Assembly: GCF_042665545.1 (NCBI RefSeq)
Contig: NZ_JBHTCM010000006.1
Span: 124,001-188,000 of the forward strand
Source of the DNA: Rhodocista pekingensis
GTDB taxonomy: Bacteria > Pseudomonadota > Alphaproteobacteria > Azospirillales > Azospirillaceae
Direction: 5' to 3'
DNA length: 64,000 nt
The first letter of the stretch is position 1; each line of letters begins with the position of its first letter. The notes beneath the pieces were generated by a model. The model saw nothing but the letters and a program-made list of their open reading frames with translations. It did no database searches and was not told where the DNA came from. This document shows, piece after piece, positions 33,302 through 41,871 of this stretch. The position numbers and the translations under genes were made by a program.

Positions 33302-35922
33302 CACGCCGTCTCCTCTGCCGGTTGCGCGCCCTCATCCAGCCGGCGCGACACCCGCTGGTCGGCAGCCCGCAGCAGCGCTTCCCACCAGGCCAGCCCCCAG
33401 GGGCCCCATGTCGCCTGGAGCCGGGCGAAGCGCAGGGCGGCCGCGGCCGCCCGCTCCCGGTGGCTGGCCAGGGAGGTCTGCCAGTCGGGATCGACGGGGG
33501 CGATCCAGGGCCGTGCATACCCATGGTGGGCGGCCACCAGATGCAGGGCCAGATCTTTCAGGTCCGCGTCCAGCCCCGCCAGAACCTCCGGCGCCCGTTC
33601 CAGGTCCAGCAGGCTGCCGAACTCGTGCCGGTAGGTCTCGCCATTGATCAGCAGCAGGGCGGGATTGGCTCCCTTGCCGTTGGTCTTGGCGTAGGGTTCC
33701 CCGCTCCGCGGCGCGCCCATGGCCCGCTGCCACTGGAGGCGCCGCTTGCCCAGATCGTGGGCCTTGGCTGCCGCCATCAGCATGGCCCGACAGGGGGCTG
33801 GCAGACGCAGTCGTTCGGCCAGCGCGGCCGCTTCCGCCTCCGCTTCGCCCAGATGGTCGTACAGCCCCTGCACCCGCCGCCGGACGGCCGGATCACCGCC
33901 CGTCTCCCGGTCCGCATCGCGCCAGACCTGGATGGACAGATACCGTTCGGCATCCGGCCGTTGCGGATCGGTCAGGCCGATCCGGTCCACCTGCCGCCAG
34001 CCGCCTTTTCCCTCACTCCGGGACGCTTCGCCCGCTTCGTCGAAGACGATGCGGAGTCCGGCATTTTTCAGGATCTCATCGTCCCAGCCATCATCCAGGC
34101 AGGGCACCGGGCCTGCCGCATCGCCGGCCAACAGCCCATGGCCGTCCAGCCCGCCCAGATCGTGGCGGACGACGAAGACCATGTCGGCGGAACGCCGTTC
34201 GAAGAACGGGTCGCGCCGTCGCTTGTCCCGCAGCTCCGCCAGGGTCAGTTCCTCGACCCGGTCGGCCAGGGCCAGCACGGCCGGGACGTGGTCGCCCAGG
34301 TCCACCCGCTTGGCCCGCTCGGCCAGAATCTTCAGGGCCAGCGACCGGGGCGCCTCCAGCCGTTCCAGCAGGCGGGGCGGGGCTGCCTCGAAACAGTCCG
34401 CCAGTGTCCTGGGGTCAGGCAACCGGCCGTGCTCGTCCCAGGGCCAGCGGCGCCAGATCAGGGTGATCTCCGGATCGTCCTCCTCCACCCAGCCGCGCAG
34501 CCAGGGGGCCACATCCGGCCGGCCCGGATGGGTCTTCAGGCTGGTCATGGCCCAGGCGTCCAGCGTCGGCCGGTCCAGGGCCGGGTACAGCGGGGCCGGG
34601 GTGCTGGCCCGAACCAGCAGATCGCGGTTCTTCCGCAGGGTCAGCAGGGCGCCAGGGCTGGCGTCGAAGCCGCCATCGCTGCGGATCGGCAGGCTTTCCA
34701 GCAACCGCCGGCAAGCCTCCCGCCGGACCTGGGCCTCGGCACTCTCCTTCTCCGGTGCGACATCGATCACCCGCACCTGGGCCAAGCGGCCCTTGCCCCC
34801 CGCGCGGTTGACGCGGCCCAGGCGCTGGATCATCCGCTCCGCTGCCACCAGATCCATGACCGCGTGGTCGGCGTCCAGATCGATCCCCACCTCACCTGCG
34901 GCCGTGGCGACCAGGAACGTAGGCGGGGACAGGGCGGACTGATCTTTCCTGGTAGGAAGGAAGCCGGTCGCCTGCAACTCTTCCTTGGCCCGTTCCCGCT
35001 CATGGACCCGGCGGGCACCGGCCAGCAGCACGACCGCTTCGGGCGGGCGTCCTGCCTTCCTGTCGACCAGCCGGTCGGCAACCTTCTGTGCCACCTCGCG
35101 GCTGGTGCAGAAGACGGCGATGCGGCCACCCGGACTGTCGGCCAGGGCCAGCGCTTCCCGCACCAGCCCGTCTTCCACCTTGCCATCGGAGGGGGTGAAG
35201 GTCAGGCGTTTGCCGGCGGTCAGCCGGTCGCGGACGAAGCTGTCCTTTTCGTCTTCTTCCTTCAGGGCAAAGGCGCCCTCGGTGTCGTTGCCCGTGGCTG
35301 ACAGGGGCAGCAGTATGAAGGGCGGCAGCAACGCCGCATCCGGCCCAAGGCTTTCTGACGGCCCCAGACCCTCACGGGCAGCGATCCGCACCAGCAGCGC
35401 CTGGAAGGGCGGGCAGAGATGGGCCTCGTCCAGCACCACCAGCGTATCCACCCCCAGCAGCCCGGCCTGGAACGGGCGCATGCCGGCGGACACGCCATAG
35501 CCCCGGAACAGCAGCCGTGACCCGATCATGTCCACCGTGCCGACGATGATCGCCGGGGCCGTCGGGTCTTCCATCCAGCGCCGGTTGTCCAGATGTTGAC
35601 CGCGCAGGGTGGAGATGGGCAGATCAGGGAGAAGGCCATGTGCGATGGCAGTCCTGCGCAGCGCTTCCGCCTCTTCCGTCGCCTGATCCACCACCACGCG
35701 CCGGTCCACCACATAGACCAGTCGATTGGGCAGGGGCGCCCCGGCGATCTTCGCTGCCAGCCATACGGCCATCACCGACGTCTTGCCCAACCCTGTCGGC
35801 AGGTCCAGGGCCGGCGGGAGCTTGCCCGTCAGGAACAGATCATGGAGCCGGCATTGCCAGCGCAAGGGGGAACGTCCGGTCAATGCCTCGAAGATTCCTG
35901 CGAATCCGTCCATTCCCTTCAT
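33301..35922 (-). CDS. cas3: Cas3 helicase-nuclease of type I-G (HD domain C-terminal)
   Basis: 873 residues. The superfamily 2 helicase comes first: Walker A LPTGLGKTSVMAVW, DEAH box VVLDEAHLCPPFQ, and motif VI-like RLGRVNRAGGKG. The HD nuclease follows at about residue 720: AKAHDLGKRRLQWQ and HLVAAHHGY. This reversed order is characteristic of I-G. Cas3 unwinds and degrades target DNA recruited by the Cascade. The start at 35922 overlaps the HIRAN gene stop by four bases (ATGA), so Cas3 is translationally coupled to that gene. All helicase and HD residues appear intact. Confidence 0.9.
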   Translation of the reverse strand: MKGMDGFAGIFEALTGRSPLRWQCRLHDLFLTGKLPPALDLPTGLGKTSVMAVWLAAKIAGAPLPNRLVYVVDRRVVVDQATEEAEALRRTAIAHGLLPDLPISTLRGQHLDNRRWMEDPTAPAIIVGTVDMIGSRLLFRGYGVSAGMRPFQAGLLGVDTLVVLDEAHLCPPFQALLVRIAAREGLGPSESLGPDAALLPPFILLPLSATGNDTEGAFALKEEDEKDSFVRDRLTAGKRLTFTPSDGKVEDGLVREALALADSPGGRIAVFCTSREVAQKVADRLVDRKAGRPPEAVVLLAGARRVHERERAKEELQATGFLPTRKDQSALSPPTFLVATAAGEVGIDLDADHAVMDLVAAERMIQRLGRVNRAGGKGRLAQVRVIDVAPEKESAEAQVRREACRRLLESLPIRSDGGFDASPGALLTLRKNRDLLVRASTPAPLYPALDRPTLDAWAMTSLKTHPGRPDVAPWLRGWVEEDDPEITLIWRRWPWDEHGRLPDPRTLADCFEAAPPRLLERLEAPRSLALKILAERAKRVDLGDHVPAVLALADRVEELTLAELRDKRRRDPFFERRSADMVFVVRHDLGGLDGHGLLAGDAAGPVPCLDDGWDDEILKNAGLRIVFDEAGEASRSEGKGGWRQVDRIGLTDPQRPDAERYLSIQVWRDADRETGGDPAVRRRVQGLYDHLGEAEAEAAALAERLRLPAPCRAMLMAAAKAHDLGKRRLQWQRAMGAPRSGEPYAKTNGKGANPALLLINGETYRHEFGSLLDLERAPEVLAGLDADLKDLALHLVAAHHGYARPWIAPVDPDWQTSLASHRERAAAAALRFARLQATWGPWGLAWWEALLRAADQRVSRRLDEGAQPAEETA

Positions 35923-36332
35923 CCCACCATCCAGACCTGGATCCAGACCTTTTCCCATTCCTGCGGAGTCAGATCCAATACTTCGGCGCGCAGGATTTTC
36001 CCTGCATCCATCAGCCGCGCCAGCGGCTGGTTGTGGATGCGGGGCACGTAGCCCAGCTTGCCTGTGTCGGGCACCAGGACCTCGATGGCCAGATCGTCAT
36101 GCCTGTTGTCCGGTTGCCGGCGCAGGGTCAGCCGCTGCCCCGCCGACAATCCCGTCAACAGCGTGCCTGCATCGTAATAGGCCGTGCCCGCGACATGGCT
36201 TTCCAGCAGCAGGATCGGGGCTGCGGCCGGAGCGGCTTGGGTTGCGCGCGGGGCGACCAGTCCGCCAGCAAGACCGGCCAGGCCAGCCAGAAGGCCCCGC
36301 CGCTTGATCGGCGTCGGTCCCTGCGGCAGCAT
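35919..36332 (-). CDS. HIRAN-domain protein with Tat-like signal, first gene of the I-G operon
   Basis: A 137-residue protein. Residues 10-33 (KRRGLLAGLAGLAGGLVAP) look like a Tat signal peptide. The remainder is a HIRAN domain: AGTAYYDAGTLLTGLSAGQ, LRRQPDNRHDDLAIEVLV, KLGYVPRIHNQPLARLMDAG. HIRAN domains usually bind 3' ends of single-stranded DNA in the cytoplasm or nucleus, so an export signal is odd. It is translated just ahead of cas3 with a 4-bp overlap and has a good ribosome site (GGGGGAAATC). It may be an unrecognised accessory of this CRISPR locus or a passenger. Confidence 0.8.
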   Translation of the reverse strand: MLPQGPTPIKRRGLLAGLAGLAGGLVAPRATQAAPAAAPILLLESHVAGTAYYDAGTLLTGLSAGQRLTLRRQPDNRHDDLAIEVLVPDTGKLGYVPRIHNQPLARLMDAGKILRAEVLDLTPQEWEKVWIQVWMVG

Positions 36333-36388
36333 GATTTCCCCCTGAAATAAGACGGGTAATAAAGGGTGACGGGTCTTCTAAGGCATTC

Positions 36389-36405
36389 CATCCAGTTTCT
36401 GGATG
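36389..36405. promoter_or_regulatory. 17-bp palindrome between the two CRISPR operons
   Basis: CATCCAG-TTT-CTGGATG is a perfect 7+3+7 inverted repeat. It is centred in the 121-bp region from which the HIRAN-cas3-csb operon goes left and the WYL gene goes right. It is a good candidate operator for the WYL regulator. Confidence 0.55.
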
Positions 36406-36453
36406 CATCCCATGGTGGGTAAAGCCGGGTGTGGAGTCAAGGGAGATTCAATC

Positions 36454-37308
36454 ATGGGACAGGCGGAATCGTCCGGGTTGCGCTGGGGCGTCCGGCATCG
36501 TCTTGAATTCATCGAGTTCCGCCTGTACTGGGGCGGGACGGTGAACCGCTCCGACCTGATGCAGAGGTTCGACATCTCCATCAATCAGGCGTCGGGGGAT
36601 CTGACCCGATATCAGGCGATGGCGCCGGATAACATTCGCTATGACAAGAGCGCCAAATGCTATCGAGCCGCCCCGGGCTTCCACCCGGTGGTGCTGACGC
36701 CCGACAGTGATCGATATCTTGCCTGGTTGCGGCTGGATGCCGAGGGTATTGTCGCGGATGCTGGCATCTCTCCCGCGGATCTGCCGCCCTTCTCAACGGT
36801 GCCCACGCCGCGCCGCGCCGTGCCTCCGGACATCCTGCGCGCCATCGTCACGGCGATCCAGCAGCGGCAGGCACTGGCGGTCCGCTACCAGTCCATGACC
36901 GCCGCGACGCCGACGGATCGTTGGATTGAACCGCACGCCCTGGCCTTTGACGGTTTCCGTTGGCACGCCCGGTCCTGGTGCCGCCGCGACAAGGTCTTCA
37001 AGGATTTCGTGCTGGGCCGCATCCTGTCCGTAATCGAGAATGGACCCTCAGAATCCGATCCCGCCCAGGATGCGCAGTGGCATCAGTTGATCCTGCTGGA
37101 AATTGTCCCGCACCACCGCTTGTCCTTGCCTCAGAGAGCGGCAATTGAACGTGACTATGGGATGGTGGATGGATGCCTGCGCATTACAGTCAGAGAAGCT
37201 TTGCTCTATTATGCGGAGCGCCGGCTTGGGCTGGATATCGATCCGGACCATCGCTCACCGGAAAAGCAGCATATCGAGATTCATCAGCGTATCCGGCTGT
37301 CGTCATGA
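36454..37308 (+). CDS. WYL-domain transcriptional regulator
   Basis: 284 residues. The N-terminal winged-helix (RLEFIEFRLYWGGTVNRSDLMQRFDIS) is followed by a central WYL domain (ALAVRYQSMTAATPTDRWIEPHALAFDGFRWHARSWC, KDFVLGRI) and a C-terminal WCX-type extension. WYL regulators bind ligands, often nucleotides or nucleic acids, and are frequently linked to defence loci. ATG at 36454 has AAGGGAGA eight bases upstream. The gene sits between the two divergent CRISPR operons and probably controls one or both. It may be transcribed toward the cmr genes, but an IS remnant separates them. Confidence 0.85.
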   Translation: MGQAESSGLRWGVRHRLEFIEFRLYWGGTVNRSDLMQRFDISINQASGDLTRYQAMAPDNIRYDKSAKCYRAAPGFHPVVLTPDSDRYLAWLRLDAEGIVADAGISPADLPPFSTVPTPRRAVPPDILRAIVTAIQQRQALAVRYQSMTAATPTDRWIEPHALAFDGFRWHARSWCRRDKVFKDFVLGRILSVIENGPSESDPAQDAQWHQLILLEIVPHHRLSLPQRAAIERDYGMVDGCLRITVREALLYYAERRLGLDIDPDHRSPEKQHIEIHQRIRLSS

Positions 37309-37317
37309 GCTTCATTG

Positions 37318-37640
37318 CTAGACGGAGAGTCCGGGCCAGAATCGCTTGAGTTGACCTATGCACTGGCGATACGCCGGATGAGGAGCTTGACGCTGGCGGC
37401 CTAGAGCCACGCCCTGGCGGTTGCGGCCGAGCCACGCGAAGGTCCTCTCGACCACCCAACGCCAGGGCAGAACGACGAAGCCCCCGGCCTGGTCGCAGCG
37501 GCGGACGATCTCCAGGGTCCAGGTGCCGACCTGCCTGAGCGCACCCCCCACTTCTCTCCGGCATAGCCGCCATCAGCGAACACATGGCGCAGCCAGGAGC
37601 ATGCCCCGGCGATGGATTTCAGCAGGCCGGGAGCCCGCCA
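37318..37640 (-). pseudogene. IS5-family transposase remnant (C-terminal third, frameshifted)
   Basis: On the minus strand pieces of one transposase are split over frames: APGLLKSIAGACSWLRHVFADGGYAGEK, then ALRQVGTWTLEIVRRCDQAGGFVVLPWRWVVERTFAWLGRNR, then QCIGQLKRFWPGLSV. The second Asp and Glu of the DDE triad are visible; the N-terminal part is missing. It is a different IS5-family member from the IS at 14568. It lies 10 bp after the WYL gene and upstream of cmr2. Confidence 0.75.
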
Positions 37641-37785
37641 CGGTCATTGCGCTTCACATACCACTTACGAACAGGCACCTTACTCCTTCTGGTGGGTGCG
37701 TTGATCATAAGTGCCGCATGCACGGGATAGTTCAACGGAAAGATCCTACCTGTGATGTTGGTAACCCTCCAAAGGATGTCCCCAT

Positions 37786-39891
37786 ATGGACAAGCGGCAG
37801 ATAGATGCTCGACCATCTGGACCATCCCGGTCCGGCATAATCGATAAAACTGGAATATCCTCTGCTGCATCGGACGTTGTCGGTCGGTTCTGCCATAAGA
37901 GTGGTGATGTCGCTGATTCATGGCGCCACCCGTTCGGTGGTGCCACGCTCCCAGAACAGGCACGGGATCGGTCCAGGCCCGACCATCGAAGACATTTCCA
38001 GGAGGCGGTAGAAACCGCACTTCGGCGTAGTGACAGGATTGGGCTGCTCACCGTCGCTTTGGGGCCTGTTCAGCCTTTTATTGCCGCTGCCCGGTCGCTC
38101 CGCGATCTACGGACCGGCAGCGCGCTTCTGTCCTACCTGTCGTCCTGCGCGATGCGGCCGGTGATCGACAGGCTGGGCAAGCACAACCTGATATCGCCCA
38201 GCCTGAACGGAAACCCGAGGCAGAGATCTGGACAGGGAGAAGAGACCATCCCCACGTCCGGCCTGCCACATCGGTTTCTGGCACTCGTCCCCTGGGGCGA
38301 GGAGGGTGCTGAGGCTGCGGCCCTGGCGCGTGCCTGCGAGGCAGCGGCGAAGGACGCGCTGGTTGAGATTGCTGCTGCGGTGCGGGGAAGGATCGCCAAG
38401 CAGATGGACGATTTCCCTGGCTGGGATGCGCTCTGGGATTCGCAGATCGACGCCATGCTGCATGTCCGTGCCGTGGCGGTCCCGTTGGATGTCGACGCAT
38501 CGACGCTTTCCCGCCTTGGGGTTCCGACGGATGCGGATGAAGGCGGCGGGGTGGGCTGGATCGGGCTGGTGGACCTCGCCGGCCGGGTGCTGGCAGCCCG
38601 ACGATCCGCCCTGCCGGTGCCGGTGAACCCTGCGGCCCAGGCTGCGAGAACTGTAGCGAAATGCACCCTTCTGGGCAGCTGGGAGCAGATGGGAGATGAG
38701 GGCTTCTGGAAGGTCGCACCCGATAAATTGAGAATGGGCGGCGTAAGAATGCGCCCGAAGGAACGGTTCTGCGCCCAGTCCCTGGTCAAGCGGTTCGCCT
38801 TTCCAGCTTTCCTGCGGACGGCGTTAGAGCTTGAGCGAGAGGATGCCCGCTTTCCTGATACCGCCACCGTGGCGGCGGTGGAATGGTTGGGGGAGGCCGG
38901 ACTGGACTGGCAGAGGCCTGCCGAAGAGGGCAAGTGGTCCGGGCAGTGGCTGCACTGGACACGGCAAGATCAGGATAAAGACGAATCCTGTGATTCGGAC
39001 GATGTCTGGAGACTGATATCGGAGACTAAAAGAAAAAGCAAAAACAAACCTCCGTCCTATTATGCGATTCTCGTCGCCGATGGCGACAATATGGGGCAGT
39101 GGTTGCGGGGAGAGAAGCTTGACCAAGGTCAGCGCATGTCGCCTCTGCATCATATGGCGATTTCCGAAGCCTTGGCGAATTTTGCCATCCATGCAGCCCC
39201 GACCATCGTCACCAATCATAAGGGCTGGCTGATCTATTCCGGGGGAGATGACGTGTTGGCCGTACTGCCGGCCGCGCATGCCCTGTCCTGCGCCCTCGCC
39301 TTGCGCAATGCGTTCCGCGGCATCGGGGGGTGGCATGAGGGGCGGTTCGCACTGGGTGACAAGGCCGGCCTGTCCGTCGGCGTAGCCGTGGTTCATCACA
39401 AGGAGGATCTCCGGGAGGCGCTGGACGCCGCCCGCGCGGCGGAGAAGAAGGCAAAGAGTGATGGCCGCGACCGCCTGGCGCTGACGGTGCGCCGCCGGTC
39501 GGGGGAACATGCGACCAGCGTTCTGCGCTGGGAAGATGTGCCCTGGGTGACCGCGCTGGTGGAGGCGTTCCGCGACGGCGCCTCCGACCGCTGGGCCTAC
39601 CGCCTGCGCTCCCTGGCCGACACGCTGGACAGACTTCCGACAGGGGCTTCCGCGGCGGAACTGAAGCGCCAGATCGGGCGGTCGGAAGGGGACACGCTTG
39701 AGAAACTGGCCCGGCTCGGGCCGATCCTGGACCTCGCACCGGCAGCCGATGACGACACCAAGGCCATGGCCCTGGCGGCGCTGGAGGCTGCCTATGAGCG
39801 GTTCCGCCATGACCATGATGGTCCACGGATCGCTGACTTCGTCCTGGTCTGTCAGGAGGCCAGTTTCCTCGCCCGTGGCCGCGACCGCTGA
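37786..39891 (+). CDS. cmr2: Cmr2 (Cas10), large subunit of type III-B complex
   Basis: The Cas10 subunit makes cyclic oligoadenylate when target RNA is bound. The palm polymerase motif GGDD is intact at residues 486-489 (LIYSGGDDVLAVLP). The usual Cmr2 N-terminal palm segment GPVQPFIAAARSLRDLRTGSALLSYLS starts only at about residue 93. The first 85 residues have unlike codon use and no similarity I recognise; they lie next to an IS remnant, so the true start may be further in or the 5' end may be rearranged. I see no HD nuclease domain, and the protein is shorter (701 aa) than HD-containing Cmr2 (about 850-1000). It is predicted to signal but perhaps not to cut DNA. Confidence 0.85.
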   Translation: MDKRQIDARPSGPSRSGIIDKTGISSAASDVVGRFCHKSGDVADSWRHPFGGATLPEQARDRSRPDHRRHFQEAVETALRRSDRIGLLTVALGPVQPFIAAARSLRDLRTGSALLSYLSSCAMRPVIDRLGKHNLISPSLNGNPRQRSGQGEETIPTSGLPHRFLALVPWGEEGAEAAALARACEAAAKDALVEIAAAVRGRIAKQMDDFPGWDALWDSQIDAMLHVRAVAVPLDVDASTLSRLGVPTDADEGGGVGWIGLVDLAGRVLAARRSALPVPVNPAAQAARTVAKCTLLGSWEQMGDEGFWKVAPDKLRMGGVRMRPKERFCAQSLVKRFAFPAFLRTALELEREDARFPDTATVAAVEWLGEAGLDWQRPAEEGKWSGQWLHWTRQDQDKDESCDSDDVWRLISETKRKSKNKPPSYYAILVADGDNMGQWLRGEKLDQGQRMSPLHHMAISEALANFAIHAAPTIVTNHKGWLIYSGGDDVLAVLPAAHALSCALALRNAFRGIGGWHEGRFALGDKAGLSVGVAVVHHKEDLREALDAARAAEKKAKSDGRDRLALTVRRRSGEHATSVLRWEDVPWVTALVEAFRDGASDRWAYRLRSLADTLDRLPTGASAAELKRQIGRSEGDTLEKLARLGPILDLAPAADDDTKAMALAALEAAYERFRHDHDGPRIADFVLVCQEASFLARGRDR

Positions 39892-39905
39892 GAGGGGCTC
39901 ACGCG

Positions 39906-40997
39906 ATGACCGGAAAAACTGTCACCCTGATCCTGGAGCCGCTGGACGGCCTGTTCTTCCGCGACGGCAGGCCGTTCGATGCCAGCACCAGCGCCACCAG
40001 CGGCCTGCCCCAGCCGCAGACCCTGGCTGGCGCGCTGCGGACTGCGCTGATGCAGAATCTGCGCTGTGATTTCGGGAAGCTGAATTCAGACCTGGAGCGC
40101 GGTGAACCGCTGGATGCCGCGCTGGCCGATCAGGGCGCCGATCTGGGCGCCATCGCCGGCCTGTCCGTCCGCGGGCCCTGGTTGGCGAAGGACGGTGCCC
40201 CGCTGCTTCCCGCGCCGCTGCAACTGCATCGGGAAAAGCATGGACGGGCGCTGCACCTCCTGACCCCGTTGCGCGATGACCTGCCTGGCTGGCGCGAAAC
40301 CGCAGCGCCGGAGTGGGAGCGGCCGTTATGGGTGCCGACAGAGGCTGTCACCGAGCCGGCGGGTGGCTTCATCACCCTGAAGGGCATGGCCGAAGTCCTG
40401 AAGGGGCGCCCACCGGCCGCCGATGCCCTGTTGTCCGGGGCCTGCCTGTACGGCATCGACCGTCGCGTCGGGCTGGCAATCAAGGGGGACACGCTGACCG
40501 GTGAGGACGCGATGCTCTATGGGGTGGGCTTTCTGCGCCTGCGAGATGGTGTGTCCTTCGTCGCCGAACTCGACGGGCTGACAGCCCCCCTCAGGAAGGC
40601 CCTCGACGCCCAGCAGGTCATCGCCTGGGGGGGAGAGGGCCGGCGGGTCAGGGTCAGGATCACGGACGGCGCACTGCCGTGGCCCGAACCGCCCGACACA
40701 CCGGCGTCTGATCAGGGCGGAACGGTGCTGGTGCTGACCGCACCCGCCTTCCTGGACGGCGGTTGGCGGGGCGCGGGCTGGCGACCACTGGCGGCCACCG
40801 TGCGCGACCCGGTCCCGGTCTCCGGCTGGGATCTGGCGCGCCGTCAGCCGAAGCCCACCCGCTTCGCCGTGCCGGCCGGAAGTGTCTTCTTCTTCGCGGG
40901 TGATCCGCCGGGGGATCTGGCCCATGGGCTGGGCTCGGCGGAGGACCGGCGTCTTGGCTATGGATGTGTCCTGAAGGGAGTGTGGCGTCATGCCTGA
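39906..40997 (+). CDS. cmr3: Cmr3, Cas5-like subunit of type III-B complex
   Basis: A 363-residue RAMP protein. The N-terminus ILEPLDGLFFRDGRPFDASTSATSGLPQPQTLAGALRTAL is diagnostic of Cmr3, and the C-terminus has a Gly-rich loop LGSAEDRRLGYGC. Cmr3 binds the crRNA 5' tag together with Cmr2. It starts 14 bp after cmr2 and overlaps cmr4 by eight bases. Confidence 0.92.
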   Translation: MTGKTVTLILEPLDGLFFRDGRPFDASTSATSGLPQPQTLAGALRTALMQNLRCDFGKLNSDLERGEPLDAALADQGADLGAIAGLSVRGPWLAKDGAPLLPAPLQLHREKHGRALHLLTPLRDDLPGWRETAAPEWERPLWVPTEAVTEPAGGFITLKGMAEVLKGRPPAADALLSGACLYGIDRRVGLAIKGDTLTGEDAMLYGVGFLRLRDGVSFVAELDGLTAPLRKALDAQQVIAWGGEGRRVRVRITDGALPWPEPPDTPASDQGGTVLVLTAPAFLDGGWRGAGWRPLAATVRDPVPVSGWDLARRQPKPTRFAVPAGSVFFFAGDPPGDLAHGLGSAEDRRLGYGCVLKGVWRHA

Positions 40998-41871
40998 TGG
41001 GGCGAGAGCAAGCCTGTTCATTCATGCCTTGACCGGCCTGCACCCGGGTTCGGGCACCGCTCTGGGGGTGGTCGATCTGCCGGTCCAGCGCGAGCGGCAC
41101 ACCGGATGGCCGTTGATCCCCGCTTCTTCGATCAAGGGCGTGCTGCGGGCCGCGATGAAGCGCAAGTACAATGACGATGGGCAGCTCTGGGCCGTGTTCG
41201 GCCCCGATACGGACAACGCGGCCGAGCATGCTGGTGCGCTGGCGCTGACCGATGCCCGGATCCTGGCCTTTCCGGTGCGGTCGCTGAAGGGCGTGTTCGC
41301 CTGGGTCACCTGCCCGGCGGTGTTGGCCCGGTTCTGCCGCGACCGGGGCCTTGTGGGCGAGCAGCCGCTGCCGGCCGTGCCAACGGTGCCGACCGGCAAG
41401 GTCCTCTGTCCGAAGGGAAGCCCGCTGCTGATCGAAAACACCGCGCTGATCCTGGAGGAGTTCGACTTCGACTACGAGGGCGATCCCGGACCATGGCCGG
41501 AGGTGCTGGCCCGGGCGGTCGATGCGGCGACCGGGGATCGGATGTGCACCCATCTGGCGATCCTGTCGGATGATGATTTCGGTCATTTCGTACAGCATGC
41601 GACCGAGGTGGTCGCCCGCATCGGACTGGACGCGAAGACCAAGACGGTCAAGAACGGCGCTCTTTTCTATGAGGAGGTGCTTCCGGCCGAGACCCTGTTC
41701 CATGCCCTGGTCATGGCGGAACCCAGCCGCAGGACAGGGACTCCGATGCCGGCCGAAGACGTGCTGACGTGGGTGCGCCAATCTGAGCTGGACGTGGTTC
41801 AGATCGGCGCCGATGAGACCATCGGCCGTGGCATCTGCCGCCTGACATGGGCGGACGGAGGTGCGCGATGA
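40990..41871 (+). CDS. cmr4: Cmr4, Cas7-like target-RNA-cutting subunit
   Basis: 293 residues. FIHALTGLHPGSGTALGVVDLPVQRERHTGWPLIPASSIKGVLR is the canonical Cmr4 start; the Asp in the VVDLPVQRE loop is in the place of the catalytic Asp that cuts target RNA every six nucleotides. The C-terminal IGADETIGRGICRL is the usual Gly-rich RAMP loop. Several copies form the backbone of the complex. It ends overlapping cmr5 (ATGA). Confidence 0.93.
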   Translation: MPDGARASLFIHALTGLHPGSGTALGVVDLPVQRERHTGWPLIPASSIKGVLRAAMKRKYNDDGQLWAVFGPDTDNAAEHAGALALTDARILAFPVRSLKGVFAWVTCPAVLARFCRDRGLVGEQPLPAVPTVPTGKVLCPKGSPLLIENTALILEEFDFDYEGDPGPWPEVLARAVDAATGDRMCTHLAILSDDDFGHFVQHATEVVARIGLDAKTKTVKNGALFYEEVLPAETLFHALVMAEPSRRTGTPMPAEDVLTWVRQSELDVVQIGADETIGRGICRLTWADGGAR

